From VYFG01 sp965248685 (GTDB lineage Bacteria; Pseudomonadota; Gammaproteobacteria; Arenicellales; Poriferihabitantaceae): DNA of 64,000 nt. The notes beneath the pieces are model-generated. The model did not search any database. It saw only the letters and a list, made by a program, of their open reading frames with translations, and had not been told where the DNA came from. Of the stretch, positions 54,654 through 63,665 are shown piece after piece. The stretch lies in NCBI GenBank assembly GCA_965248685.1, contig CBDFKC010000003.1:1488001-1552000 (forward strand), given 5' to 3'. Every line of letters starts with the position of its first letter. The stretch's first letter is position 1. The position numbers and the translations under genes were made by a program.

Positions 54654-55562
54654 TTAGTCCTGCTTACCCGCCCCGACAACTTTTGACAATGCAGCAATAT
54701 GATCGCAGCCAATACCGCAACAACCACCGATAAGTTGTACTCCACGATCCAGCCATCCTGTCACCGCAGTCTCATAATCTTCGATGGAAATAACCCCGTC
54801 AAAATTCCATTTCCGATTTTCCTCATCCCCGGTATGGGCGTATACACCTATCGGCCCAGACCAATTGGGCTGAATGACATCCAGGCTTGGATCAATAATT
54901 TCAACATTGGTATGCATGATATTAAGCAATGGAATTTTCCTGTCCTGGATTGAAGCTATTGCGTCGATCAACAGCTCCCCACCGCTATAAAGAATGACGG
55001 TACCGTCAGCGTTAATATCACAGGATAAGCCAAGCCAGACGGGTATTCCACTGGTCTCAGCTGCATCCAGCATCACGTGCATCTTGTCGATATTGCTAAC
55101 CATTTCCAGCATGATCAAATCGGCGCCGGCACTCGCCATAATAGCGGCCTGCTCAGCGGTATTGGAATACAGTTGTTCCAGGGAAGGGTGATTGTCGGTA
55201 AAAGACCAGTGAGTGATTCCTCCGGCGACTAATGCCTCAGCTCTGTTTTTATTATGTCTGGCTTCTACGGCCAATTTCACAGCGCGTTGGGTCAGATGTT
55301 CGAACTGATCTTCGATACCGGCATCCCGACAGCAATGACGGGAACTACCAAAGGTGCAAGAAATAATGATTTCAGCGCCGCGGTCAAGATAATCTTCATG
55401 AACCTGCCTGACGATATCGGGGTGGGTCAGCGCACCGCCACCGTTCCAGACATGATCGAATTTAGGGACACCGCGGCGATCAATTTCGGTGCCAGTGGCG
55501 CCATCGATTAATATGCGTTCCCCATTTTCGATGCGCTGCATCAGCTTTTGATAGCGATTCAT
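54654..55562 (-). CDS. Homocysteine S-methyltransferase family protein (BHMT-like)
   Basis: 302 residues. TIM-barrel methyltransferase with zinc-ligand cysteines in IISCTFGSSRH (about 70) and QLIGGCCGIGCDHIAAL (about 275-290). The start LIDGATGTEIDRRGVP is typical. Donor could be betaine, S-methylmethionine or dimethylsulfoniopropionate; the nearby betaine-type transporter and choline-sulfatase make betaine plausible. It is on the same strand as ppnN and the lyase but with gaps of 74 and 99 bp. Confidence 0.85.
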   Translation of the reverse strand: MNRYQKLMQRIENGERILIDGATGTEIDRRGVPKFDHVWNGGGALTHPDIVRQVHEDYLDRGAEIIISCTFGSSRHCCRDAGIEDQFEHLTQRAVKLAVEARHNKNRAEALVAGGITHWSFTDNHPSLEQLYSNTAEQAAIMASAGADLIMLEMVSNIDKMHVMLDAAETSGIPVWLGLSCDINADGTVILYSGGELLIDAIASIQDRKIPLLNIMHTNVEIIDPSLDVIQPNWSGPIGVYAHTGDEENRKWNFDGVISIEDYETAVTGWLDRGVQLIGGCCGIGCDHIAALSKVVGAGKQD

Positions 55563-55661
55563 GGTTTAAATAACCGGTAACTAAACTACGCGCTATTTTA
55601 TTCTGATATCGACCAATTTCCATCAAAATTAATCCCAGCGGTAACCAGGCCCATCGATCTA

Positions 55662-57281
55662 TTATTCGATGGAACCCACCACCGCTCCACAGGCCTCTAT
55701 CAGCACCCCATCTTTAACCAATTGAGTGGCCGCAGCCATATCCTTTGCGTACCAGACATCCCCCTGATCGCGAAACGGGATCGATTTCCGGACAGTTTCT
55801 ACCGCAACATTGGTTGCGCGTGCGAGAGGAAATTCGATACTGATTTCAGCCACACTGGATAACGCCTGGCAGGCTATCAATATTTCGCCAGCTACTACCA
55901 GACTGGTATTGTTTACCACGGTGGCGGCTTTGCGGGCGCACCAGGTCGAGTTGGAAACATGGTCTTCGGCATTTCCTTTGCCAGGGATAGAATCGATTGA
56001 CCCCGGCGTCGACAGGGTCCGGTTTTCCATAACCAGTGCCGACAGCGAACATTGTACGGTGGAATAGCCGGTATTTAGCCCGGGCGTACCACTCGCAAGG
56101 TTGCGCGCTAGACCATTACTCATCACCGGATCAATTAATCGCGCGACCCGGCGCTCGCAAATCGACGCCAGGTCGGTCATAACCATACTAAGCAGATCCA
56201 TTCCCTGGGCAATATACTGACCATGAAAATGTCCACCAGATACCGCCCGGCGAACCCCGTCAACTTCGACAATCAGTGGGTTGTCAGTGGCCGAATTTAT
56301 TTCCCGTTCGACAATTCCGGTAACGTAGTCCAATGCTTCTCGCATGGGTCCGTGAACCTGGGGGGCGCAGCGTAAAGAGTATGTATCCTGTACCCGGGGT
56401 GGGGTCGGGATTTTCGGGTCCGCTGTATCTCCAGGATAACCCAGGCCGCGGGCAGCTTCCGTCATACGCTGGGAATCACCGATAAGACGCATGACATTAC
56501 GCGCTACCAATTGTTGTCCCGGATGTGGCCTCGCCCGATGGATTTCTGGAATAAATGCATCTTTCTCGCAGCGCATGGCTTCCAGCGATAAAGCCAGGGA
56601 AATATCGGCATGCCTTGCGATCTCCTGGGCATCCGCGAGGGCTAATACTGCGATGGCCAGAGAAGTCGTTGAACCATTGATTAATGCCGAAGCGTCTTTT
56701 GCCAACATTTCAAGGTCTAACGGAAGTCCCGCATCTGAGAGAGCGGTACTGGCCTTTACTCTGGTTCCATTTCTTAAAATAAAAGCGTTATCGAATCCGC
56801 ATAACGAACCGGCCATATGGGCAAGAGGGGCAAGATCCCCCGAAGCCCCTACCGAACCCTGGGCCGGTATTGCCGGAATCAGGTCATGGTTAAGGAAGGC
56901 TACCAATCGTTCTATAACTCCAATCGATACCCCGGAATAGTCCGCCATAAATGCATTTAGCCTGAGCAGCATCATTGCCCTTACCACATCCTCAGGCAGG
57001 TCGGGACCGACACCGGTCGCATGGGAAAGAATCAAGTTGGTTTGAAAAGGGGCAATATCTTCGACCTTGATGCGGGTATTCTTAAATGCGCCGACTCCAG
57101 TATTAAAGGAATAGATTAGCGGTGCGTCGTTATTCATCCATTGAGATTCGATAAGCTTGCGAGTGGCTGCAAGTTTGTCCATGATGATTTTATCAACCGC
57201 AATTTTTTGCTTATCTCTGGAAACCGCGAGTACGTGGAAGATTGAAAGCGGATCGGTGCCAATAACAATTGGATCTTTCAT
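55662..57281 (-). CDS. Aromatic amino acid/histidine ammonia-lyase family enzyme
   Basis: 539 residues. MIO-dependent lyase: Ala-Ser-Gly at 146-148 in QGSVGASGDLAPLAHMAGSL makes the electrophilic prosthetic group. Also YSFNTGVGAF at 57-66 (catalytic Tyr), PGLNTGYSTVQC and SIPGKGNAEDHVSN. Compared with HutH the active-site loop IPGKGNAEDH is changed (HutH has IPTS..QEDH), so the amino acid used may not be histidine. Tyrosine or phenylalanine lyase or an aminomutase are alternatives. No hut genes are present. Confidence 0.85.
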   Translation of the reverse strand: MKDPIVIGTDPLSIFHVLAVSRDKQKIAVDKIIMDKLAATRKLIESQWMNNDAPLIYSFNTGVGAFKNTRIKVEDIAPFQTNLILSHATGVGPDLPEDVVRAMMLLRLNAFMADYSGVSIGVIERLVAFLNHDLIPAIPAQGSVGASGDLAPLAHMAGSLCGFDNAFILRNGTRVKASTALSDAGLPLDLEMLAKDASALINGSTTSLAIAVLALADAQEIARHADISLALSLEAMRCEKDAFIPEIHRARPHPGQQLVARNVMRLIGDSQRMTEAARGLGYPGDTADPKIPTPPRVQDTYSLRCAPQVHGPMREALDYVTGIVEREINSATDNPLIVEVDGVRRAVSGGHFHGQYIAQGMDLLSMVMTDLASICERRVARLIDPVMSNGLARNLASGTPGLNTGYSTVQCSLSALVMENRTLSTPGSIDSIPGKGNAEDHVSNSTWCARKAATVVNNTSLVVAGEILIACQALSSVAEISIEFPLARATNVAVETVRKSIPFRDQGDVWYAKDMAAATQLVKDGVLIEACGAVVGSIE

Positions 57282-57410
57282 AAACTTACATAGGAGTAAA
57301 GACTTGCAATTTTACGCCTACGCCAAGTGGAATTGATGCTGATCGACCATTGTTTTTCGCTCCCTGCTCCCCTACTATAATTTTCCCTTGATCGATCCAT
57401 CACAAATCTA

Positions 57411-57752
57411 ATGATACCCATGGGAACCGTGGTAACCGTCTGTATGTTTTTGGGCGTGCTAATGGCAGCGCGATTACCAATCCTGCAAGGACTCCCTCCA
57501 GTTGTCAGCAAGTTTATTGGCTTGCTGGTGCTAGCCGGGGGCTTGTGGAATTTTTTCTGGTACGGGCTGCAACACATAACCGAATTTTGGGGGTTCGCCG
57601 CGCTGGTGTCTGGCGCATTGATGATTATTACCGCCTTCTATATTCTTGCACCGTCAAAGTTGCCGACAATGCTGCAAAAGATTCGCCCGCTCGTCATCGT
57701 TGTATTGCTCGGGTATGGGGTAATGTATGCGGTAACTATTGCGCGTCTTTAA
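57411..57752 (+). CDS. Small four-helix membrane protein, hypothetical
   Basis: 113 residues. Four hydrophobic segments (about 5-19, 31-52, 58-78, 90-108), GLWNFFWYGLQHITEFWGF in the middle. The start is an ATA or ATG-type codon near 57411; an in-frame ATG at 57420 is also possible. No family recognised. It precedes the DUF1989 gene by 36 bp. Confidence 0.6.
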   Translation: MIPMGTVVTVCMFLGVLMAARLPILQGLPPVVSKFIGLLVLAGGLWNFFWYGLQHITEFWGFAALVSGALMIITAFYILAPSKLPTMLQKIRPLVIVVLLGYGVMYAVTIARL

Positions 57753-57788
57753 CTTATCGTCGACTTAGTAATTTCTATAAATAGTCAA

Positions 57789-58409
57789 ATGGTTACAAAA
57801 GCGAAATCGAAATCAAAACTCTCAAATCTGATAACTATTCCGGCGCGCCATGCCAAAGCTGCCTTGGTTACAAAAGGTCAGAAACTAAGGGTGATCAATA
57901 CCTATGGTACCCAGGTGGTGGATTGCTGGGCATTTAACCCAGACAATATGGGAGAGTTTATGTCGATGGAACATTGTCGAGTCAAGCTTGAAAGGTATCG
58001 ACCAAGAAAAGGCGACGCAATGATTACTAATCTGCGTCGGCCCATTCTGAAAATACTCAATGACACGGCGGATGGCGTGCACGATACTTTACTGGCGGCC
58101 TGCGATCGATACCGTTATCAGGACCTGGGATGTAAAGAGTATCATCGCAATTGTACCGATAATCTTTGGGAGGCCATGGTCGAAGCGGGCTATAAACCCG
58201 TTGAAACTCCTTCGCCATTTAATCTTTGGCAAAATACACCAGTAGAAGTAAACGGCGTCATTCGACCCAATCCTCCGGTTTCACAAAAAGGCGACAATAT
58301 TTTATTTCGTGCTGAGATGAATCTGGTGATTTGCCTGTCGGCATGCCCCCAGGACATCACTTCAATCAATGGACATCGACCCCGCAGCGCTCACTTCGAA
58401 ATTATTTAA
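57789..58409 (+). CDS. DUF1989/urea carboxylase-associated family protein
   Basis: 206 residues. Family stretches: TYGTQVVDCWAFNPDNMGEFMSMEH, CKEYHRNCTDNLWEAM, PSPFNLWQNTPV and the Cys-rich VICLSACPQDIT near the end. Members include the two subunits of carboxyguanidine deiminase in the guanidine pathway, but most are uncharacterised and metal dependent. Only one copy is present here and there is no guanidine carboxylase, so a different small nitrogen compound is likely. Confidence 0.85.
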   Translation: MVTKAKSKSKLSNLITIPARHAKAALVTKGQKLRVINTYGTQVVDCWAFNPDNMGEFMSMEHCRVKLERYRPRKGDAMITNLRRPILKILNDTADGVHDTLLAACDRYRYQDLGCKEYHRNCTDNLWEAMVEAGYKPVETPSPFNLWQNTPVEVNGVIRPNPPVSQKGDNILFRAEMNLVICLSACPQDITSINGHRPRSAHFEII

Positions 58410-58489
58410 GATACCTCCGGTTTGTTATCATGGGCATCCTTGTCGGAATGCGATAAGAATTGGATTTATTTTGTCGAGAGGAAATAATT

Positions 58490-58939
58490 ATGCAGATTGT
58501 AAGAGCTACCAAAGCACATATCGATCAGGTCTCCCATCTGTTCGATTTGTATCGTCAATTCTATGAATGTGAGGCAGATCCGGAACTGGCCAGCAGATTT
58601 ATTAGCGATCGAATTTCCAACAACGAATCTATCATTTTCGTTGCTCTCGAAGACGATGATGTCGCCAGTGGCTTTGTCCAGTTGTACCCGTCATTCTGCT
58701 CAGTGGAGGCGGTAAAGATTCTTATCTTGTATGATTTATATGTTGATGCCAGCTGTCGAAAATGTGGTTACGGCGAGGCCTTGATGAATCGGGCAACAGA
58801 GTACGCGAGAGAGGGGGGTGCTGCCAGACTGGATCTTCTTACAGCCCATTCTAACAAGTCGGGACAGGCGCTCTACGAAAAGCTAGGCTATCAAAAAGTC
58901 CTGGAAGACTTTTACGCTTATTCGTTGCCGCTAAAGTAA
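58490..58939 (+). CDS. GNAT N-acetyltransferase
   Basis: 149 residues from the ATG at 58490, with GAGAGG 8 bases before it. The acetyl-CoA loop is DASCRKCGYGEALMNRA (R-x-x-G-x-G/A type, about 93-108). HSNKSGQALYEKLGYQK is the usual C-terminal helix. The N-terminal region DLYRQFYECEADPE is like GNATs found near amino acid genes. Substrate unknown. Confidence 0.85.
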   Translation: MQIVRATKAHIDQVSHLFDLYRQFYECEADPELASRFISDRISNNESIIFVALEDDDVASGFVQLYPSFCSVEAVKILILYDLYVDASCRKCGYGEALMNRATEYAREGGAARLDLLTAHSNKSGQALYEKLGYQKVLEDFYAYSLPLK

Positions 58940-59026
58940 TCCAGTAAGCGTATGTCGCCGTTTTGCACTGGGAAGTGTAGTGTCGGTGCGCTCAAATGCG
59001 GTGAATTAACCCTGTAATGTTTTTGC

Positions 59027-59248
59027 TTAAGCCGGTCGCCGCAAGAATAAAACCAGAGGGATGATCACTAATGCCGATACCGCCAGTAGCCAGAATACAT
59101 TAGCGTATCCAATTGCGTACGCTTGTAAAGTCACCTCCTGTTCCATCGCAATTAACCGGTCTAGTGCCTGGGTATCCCAATTGGTCGAATTTTCTCCAAA
59201 CTGAAAATTATCTCGGGTTGGTTCGACGTGTATAAGTAGGATAAACAC
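59027..59248 (-). pseudogene. C-terminal fragment of a DHA2-type (EmrB-like) drug exporter
   Basis: 73 codons. The reading NSTNWDTQALDRLIAMEQEV followed by AYAIGYANVFWLLAVSAL and PLVLFLRRP is the last helix and tail of an EmrB-like MFS protein. All preceding helices are lost at about 59230-59250, where unrelated sequence begins. Confidence 0.75.
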
Positions 59249-59723
59249 CCTTTTCCCGAAATCAAAAAGTATTGATTGACCCCAAAACCCTGCTGTTTTC
59301 CTCCAATCTGGGAGTGACCACGCTTATTACACTCACATTGCTTTGTGATGCACCAGATTCCATCAAATCCATCCACTTTTTTGGCAAGTCCCGCTTTGCG
59401 TACTTTCGTGAATTCAGGAGCCTGATGTGGTCGATACGAAATACGGGGGAATACTGTGCAGAAAGTGCTGAGGACAGTCCACAACAAAGATTTGTTGAAA
59501 ACGGTATGGTGAGGACTAAAAAACCAGTCAACCTTCTTGCATTAGTACTAGATAGAATTGTAGAGAGCCAGTATCAGTCTAAAAACTTCAAACAACCAAA
59601 AACTTGACTAAGAAATAATTAGAACAAACGATGATCAAATTGCAGCTAAAAGCCAATGCATGGATTTAATGATCTTGGGCACATCTGAATAAGTTTTTAG
59701 TACTAAATCCAAGATCGGCCCGT
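59249..59723. other. Stretch without assignable gene
   Basis: Open frames exist on both strands (for example plus 59272-59607, 111 codons) but none shows a domain or a convincing ribosome site. It probably derives from a mobile element or lost gene lying between the EmrB tail and the IS66 tail. Confidence 0.35.
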
Positions 59724-59837
59724 CTGAAGAAAGTGTTTACCGAATTGCCCAATGTGGAAACGGTGGAACAGATTGAAGCGTTGTTGCCCTGGAACATCAG
59801 TATTGAAAATTAATAGCGCTGTTTGTACTGCGCTTAC
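59724..59837 (+). mobile_element. IS66-family remnant: transposase C-terminus and right end
   Basis: The short frame 59724-59813 reads LKKVFTELPNVETVEQIEAL then LPWNISIEN, the known tail of IS66 transposases ('LP.A.T.E..EALLPWN'). Downstream, ending at 59837, GTACTGCGCTTAC is the complement of a GTAAGCG start, the usual IS66 terminal repeat. The rest of the element is gone. Confidence 0.75.
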
Positions 59838-60383
59838 TTTCTTTGGTTAAACCTGCTCGTCGCCTTTCCATTTATCACATAGTTGACATATGCGCCACCA
59901 ATATTGGCCCGCGTCATTAAACTGGAGCACTTAAAGACTTAGGGTATCCGAACGGAGACCTTATCCTGAAGCCCGCCTCCCCCTATGAGACCATCGTCAA
60001 GATGCTGTAGGATGCCATCGGCGATATAATCGCTTGAGGTGTCTGTAATAAACGCGAATTTATGGTACAAACCTTCTACCCGTAGCGCAACAAGTGGTGC
60101 GGTATGGATATATCGGAAATTAGGCGGCTGCAAATGGACTTTACTAAATTTTTCTTGGTACTGAAACTGAGGGCAGGTCAACTAGCGATTATGCCGTAAT
60201 CCGGTTTTACTCAATCGGGGTATCTTGCGAGCATCTAGATACCCATTGAGGGCCGCATACGGCGCTAACTCGCGGAGTACAATCGTTTAGCGAAGTCAAA
60301 TTTTCAAGTTGGTGTGAAAAGAGAGTTTCCTTTTTACCCAAAAACTAAGAGCGCTCTAAAGAATTTATTACGGAGGTTGTCAA
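59838..60383. other. 546-bp gap before the cyclase gene
   Basis: No gene supported. An 80-codon frame on the minus strand (60181-59939) has no recognised domain. The section from about 59940 to 60290 looks less A+T rich than the cassette that follows. The end carries the cyclase ribosome site GGAGG at 60372-60376. Confidence 0.4.
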
Positions 60384-61589
60384 ATGAATTTATTTCAAGC
60401 AGGAAGAGACTATTCAAATGTTTATATTATATTTGTAGACGCAGCGGGGCACTCTACCGTTGTGGCTAACAATACGGCAGATTTGGCTGGAAGGTGTTAT
60501 GACGTTTTGGAAAATTCAGTTTTGTCTAGATTTCAAGGCATTGGAAAACAGCTTAGGTGCGCGAACTTCGAAAGATGGGGTTGGCAGGGGGATGGAGGTA
60601 TGTTTGTCGTCCACGATAAAGAGGAAACAGTAAGTTTGAACACTTCAATTGAATTTGGGATGGCTCTGCTTGATGTTGATTTGCGTAATTTAAAAAGCGA
60701 ATTCGATAGGCAAAAAATTAAAGGGGACTTGCACCTAAGAATATCAATTCACAAAGGCGCGCTTTCTTATATTGGCGACGAAAACCGCGGGTCTATACAT
60801 TCAACTGCTATTAATCAAGCAGCCCATTTGGAGAAAATTACTCCCAAAGACTGCTTATCTATTACTAAGTCGATATACGATGTGTTGTCTATAAATCTAC
60901 AACATCAGTTTGAGGTTGTTGGTGAATTTGAAGGAAATGTCATTGCTGTTCACTCACCTGAACTTAGTAAATTTCAGATACGAAGGAGGTGGTGCGCTAG
61001 CGAAGGTTTTGGTGGCGCAGTAGTAAGAGTTCTAATACAAAGACCAAGCGAACAGAAAAAAGCAGAGATGCTTGGTACTGCAACATCAGAGGTAATAGAT
61101 CTGGGGACAGCTCTTCGAACTTGCTCGAGATACTTGACCACAACACAAAGACCGGCACTATTTAGAGATGCTGTGCTGGCCAATTTTAAGAGGGGTGTGA
61201 AGTATAAATGCTTTTTACTTAATCCAGAAGGGGATATTTGCTCTATATTGTCGAAGAAAAACAATGAAGACTTGAAAAACAAAATTGTTTCTTCTTTAGT
61301 AGCGTTAAAAGAATTTGTAAAAGAATACCCAGATGATTCTGAGAATTTGGAGATATATACATACGATTATAATAACGGTATATCAGGAGTTGGTGTAGAC
61401 ATGAATTTAGACGGAGGCACAATCGTCTACTCTCCTCAACTGGGACGCGCTACGAGTAAAAAATATAATCGAGCTGATCTGCCCCACTATGTTGTTAGTA
61501 CTGACCAAATTAATCTTTACAATCACGTGAAATCTCGCATGCAAGATATAATAACTGACGCAAATGAATTTAACCTAAGTACGTTATAG
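60384..61589 (+). CDS. Class III nucleotidyl cyclase-like protein with an extra C-terminal domain
   Basis: 401 residues, ATG at 60384 after GGAGG. Residues about 10-195 match the class III cyclase fold: YIIFVDAAGHST with the first metal Asp19, WQGDGGMFVV with the second metal Asp70, ISIHKGALSYIG, and STAINQAAHLEKIT. The metal ligands and the transition-state Asn144 are kept. The usual Arg after it (N-x-A-A-R) is His148, and the purine-selecting Lys four before Asp70 is Gly66, so base choice or activity may be unusual. Residues about 225-400 (TSEVIDLGTALRTCSRYL, NFKRGVKYKCFLLNPEG) resemble a non-catalytic PLD-like/DUF5919-type sensor. Pycsar pyrimidine cyclases are the obvious comparison. No transmembrane segment. 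Confidence 0.7.
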   Translation: MNLFQAGRDYSNVYIIFVDAAGHSTVVANNTADLAGRCYDVLENSVLSRFQGIGKQLRCANFERWGWQGDGGMFVVHDKEETVSLNTSIEFGMALLDVDLRNLKSEFDRQKIKGDLHLRISIHKGALSYIGDENRGSIHSTAINQAAHLEKITPKDCLSITKSIYDVLSINLQHQFEVVGEFEGNVIAVHSPELSKFQIRRRWCASEGFGGAVVRVLIQRPSEQKKAEMLGTATSEVIDLGTALRTCSRYLTTTQRPALFRDAVLANFKRGVKYKCFLLNPEGDICSILSKKNNEDLKNKIVSSLVALKEFVKEYPDDSENLEIYTYDYNNGISGVGVDMNLDGGTIVYSPQLGRATSKKYNRADLPHYVVSTDQINLYNHVKSRMQDIITDANEFNLSTL

Positions 61590-62057
61590 TCTGAGCAATT
61601 GTGGTTTGTGGAAGCAAGCGCATATTTAGGAGAACGAAGAGCGCTACGTCCGATTCAGAAGTATAAGATTAGGGCATTGTTGTGAGTTTCACTTTGATAA
61701 ATCTGAGATGTAGAAGTTCAGACCAGTAGTCGGATACATGACTGCAATCTCCAGCTCTGAAATTCTATTTGGCTCTATGAGAGGTGCCAATACGACCATT
61801 TATTAAACTTATTTAATTCTACTCTAGAATTTGGTATAAATCTGGTGTAAATTTGAGACGGTATAAACCATACAGTGTCAACGGCTTATGGGGGTTGATG
61901 AATTTTAAGCGAGACTATGTAAGCAACGGTTTGTCCGAATAAGGCAAGACTAATAAATATCGGGGAAAACAATACAAGCACTTTAAAGAAAGTATTGGGT
62001 GCAAATGCTGTTCATTCTCGATTTCATTGTTTGTAATAGTAGGAGGATATAAGAATT
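61590..62057. other. 468-bp A+T-rich gap between cyclase and receiver genes
   Basis: No open frame worth reporting. The end has a strong ribosome site, AGGAGG at 62041-62046, 11 bases before the receiver ATG. The size and AT content fit a promoter region, so the receiver and phosphorylase genes probably form a separate transcript from the cyclase. Confidence 0.45.
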
Positions 62058-62534
62058 ATGAAAATTATTGTGGCTGATGACGATAGGGAATTTTGTGAGT
62101 CGCTTCGAAAATGGCATTTACAGTTTGCGAAAAGAGATTGCACCCATAGTTTGGAAATATTCCATGGAAGTAGCAGCCTAATTGATTACCTTAACGCTCT
62201 AATTGCTAATACCAATAGTTGGTCCAATACTAATCCCTGTAACAATTTTGTTGTATTGTTAGATCTAGATATTGATGGGAGCCCTGAGGGAGGTATAGAT
62301 ATACTAAAAAAGATAAGGGGTGACTTAAAAGGACCGGGAAAAAATATTCCAATTGTTATGTACTCAAATACCAACGAAGAAAGCGAGATTAATAAGTGTT
62401 ACGAAGCTTGCGCAAATAGCTATGTATGGAAAGGATATAAAGATCAAAAAGCCACTTTCCTTAAGATAATGAAGTTTTGGGCGCACGCAGCTATGTACCC
62501 AAAGTACAATCGATTGTTGATGAGCAACAAATGA
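62058..62534 (+). CDS. Stand-alone receiver-domain protein (CheY-like)
   Basis: 158 residues, single REC domain. Acidic pocket ADDD at 6-9, phosphoacceptor Asp69 in VVLLDLDIDGSPEGGIDIL, Ser103 in MYSNT and Lys125 in YVWKG, so all functional positions are present. Long loop between helix 1 and strand 3 (NALIANTNSWSNTNPCNN). No output domain. No histidine kinase is in the window; phosphorylation may come from a distant kinase, or the protein may act by pairing with the next one. Its stop overlaps the next start (ATGA). Confidence 0.88.
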   Translation: MKIIVADDDREFCESLRKWHLQFAKRDCTHSLEIFHGSSSLIDYLNALIANTNSWSNTNPCNNFVVLLDLDIDGSPEGGIDILKKIRGDLKGPGKNIPIVMYSNTNEESEINKCYEACANSYVWKGYKDQKATFLKIMKFWAHAAMYPKYNRLLMSNK

Positions 62535-63661
62535 AAACCAGAAAATTGCTAGTTGTAGACGACGATAGTGAATTTTTACATAGCATGCAACGATTTACTC
62601 AGTCTAGATTTGCGAAGAGTTCCGTTAATAAGATCGCCCTTACTTCATGTCGTACATATGACCAAGGAATGGACATTCTTCGCTCTGATTCAGATTTCGA
62701 TATAGCTCTCATTGACTTTAATTTGGGCGGATCAAAAAATGGAATAGAGTGGATTATTGAAGCAAAAGACGAGGGATTCATTAAGCCCTGCGTATTGATA
62801 TCAAACAGTAGTCTGGATGACATAGTCGACAAAAAAGACATTGTGGAAACGATATTAAATTATAATATTAGAAATATTTTGGTAAAAGAGCAAATTCGAA
62901 CGGCTTCTATGCTCTTTTACGAAATTGATAGACAGTTTCAGGATCAACAATTTGCACTCGATGCGTTATTGGAAAACTGCGCCGAGAATCTTCTGACTAG
63001 CAAAAATAGAACGTATAGGGCGCTTGAATTGTTCGCATCATCTTTTGAAATAGTGGAGAGTTACATCGACAAAAAAGACGAGTCAGTGCTACAAAATACT
63101 ATAATGCATTGTAGAAATATTATTTGGGCCCTACAACTCGGTTTTGCAGAAAATTATAAACTAGACAAATGTATTGCAGAAATTGAGGAATCTCGTACAA
63201 ATAATCTAGATGAAATGATTCCCAAGGTGGCAGGCCGAAGAAGGCTTGTCGAAATTATTGTTAAACTAGAGAATGAAATTGTCGCCTCCGATAGTAGCAA
63301 ATCAAATAGAAAATATATTGAAGTACTAGAGAGTAGATTACGCAAGGGAGATTTCTATCCTAATACTATAGTTATAATTTTGGATAGCGCCTGCAAAAAG
63401 CTTGCTCAATCCAATAAGCACAGTACTGGAACTCAAATAGTTAATCATTTTTCAGGTGTATTTAAAGATAAAAGAGATTTTTACTCAGCGGCGAAATTGG
63501 AGTTAAACACGTCCAAACATTTATTTGCTTGCGGATATAAATCCGAGGCATTGCAATTTATCAGAGCAGCGGGCGAAAGCGCCGCTGCTACAAAGGATGA
63601 ATCCTTTGACCATAAAATAAAAAATGAAATAGTGGGCTTTGTTAAATGTCACCAGGAGTAG
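62531..63661 (+). CDS. Receiver domain plus long helical C-terminal domain
   Basis: 376 residues from the ATG at 62531, which overlaps the previous stop. REC domain at about 4-130: DDD at 10-12, Asp62 in IALIDFNLGGSKNGIEWI, Ser91 and Lys119 in NILVKEQ, all in place. From 130 to 376 the sequence is mostly helical with many charged residues (FASSFEIVESYIDKKDES, LVEIIVKLENEIVASD, ARKLELN-type helices near the end) and no recognised output fold; it could be a docking or TPR-like scaffold for the next protein. Low G+C codon use like its neighbours. Confidence 0.8.
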   Translation: MKTRKLLVVDDDSEFLHSMQRFTQSRFAKSSVNKIALTSCRTYDQGMDILRSDSDFDIALIDFNLGGSKNGIEWIIEAKDEGFIKPCVLISNSSLDDIVDKKDIVETILNYNIRNILVKEQIRTASMLFYEIDRQFQDQQFALDALLENCAENLLTSKNRTYRALELFASSFEIVESYIDKKDESVLQNTIMHCRNIIWALQLGFAENYKLDKCIAEIEESRTNNLDEMIPKVAGRRRLVEIIVKLENEIVASDSSKSNRKYIEVLESRLRKGDFYPNTIVIILDSACKKLAQSNKHSTGTQIVNHFSGVFKDKRDFYSAAKLELNTSKHLFACGYKSEALQFIRAAGESAAATKDESFDHKIKNEIVGFVKCHQE

Positions 63662-63665
63662 TGAA

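Noticed and set aside
55662..57281. Histidine utilisation (hut) operon
   Set aside because: No hutU, hutI or hutG nearby and the active-site loop differs from HutH.
59939..60181. 80-codon minus-strand frame
   Set aside because: No recognised domain or ribosome site; composition does not look like coding DNA of the neighbours.
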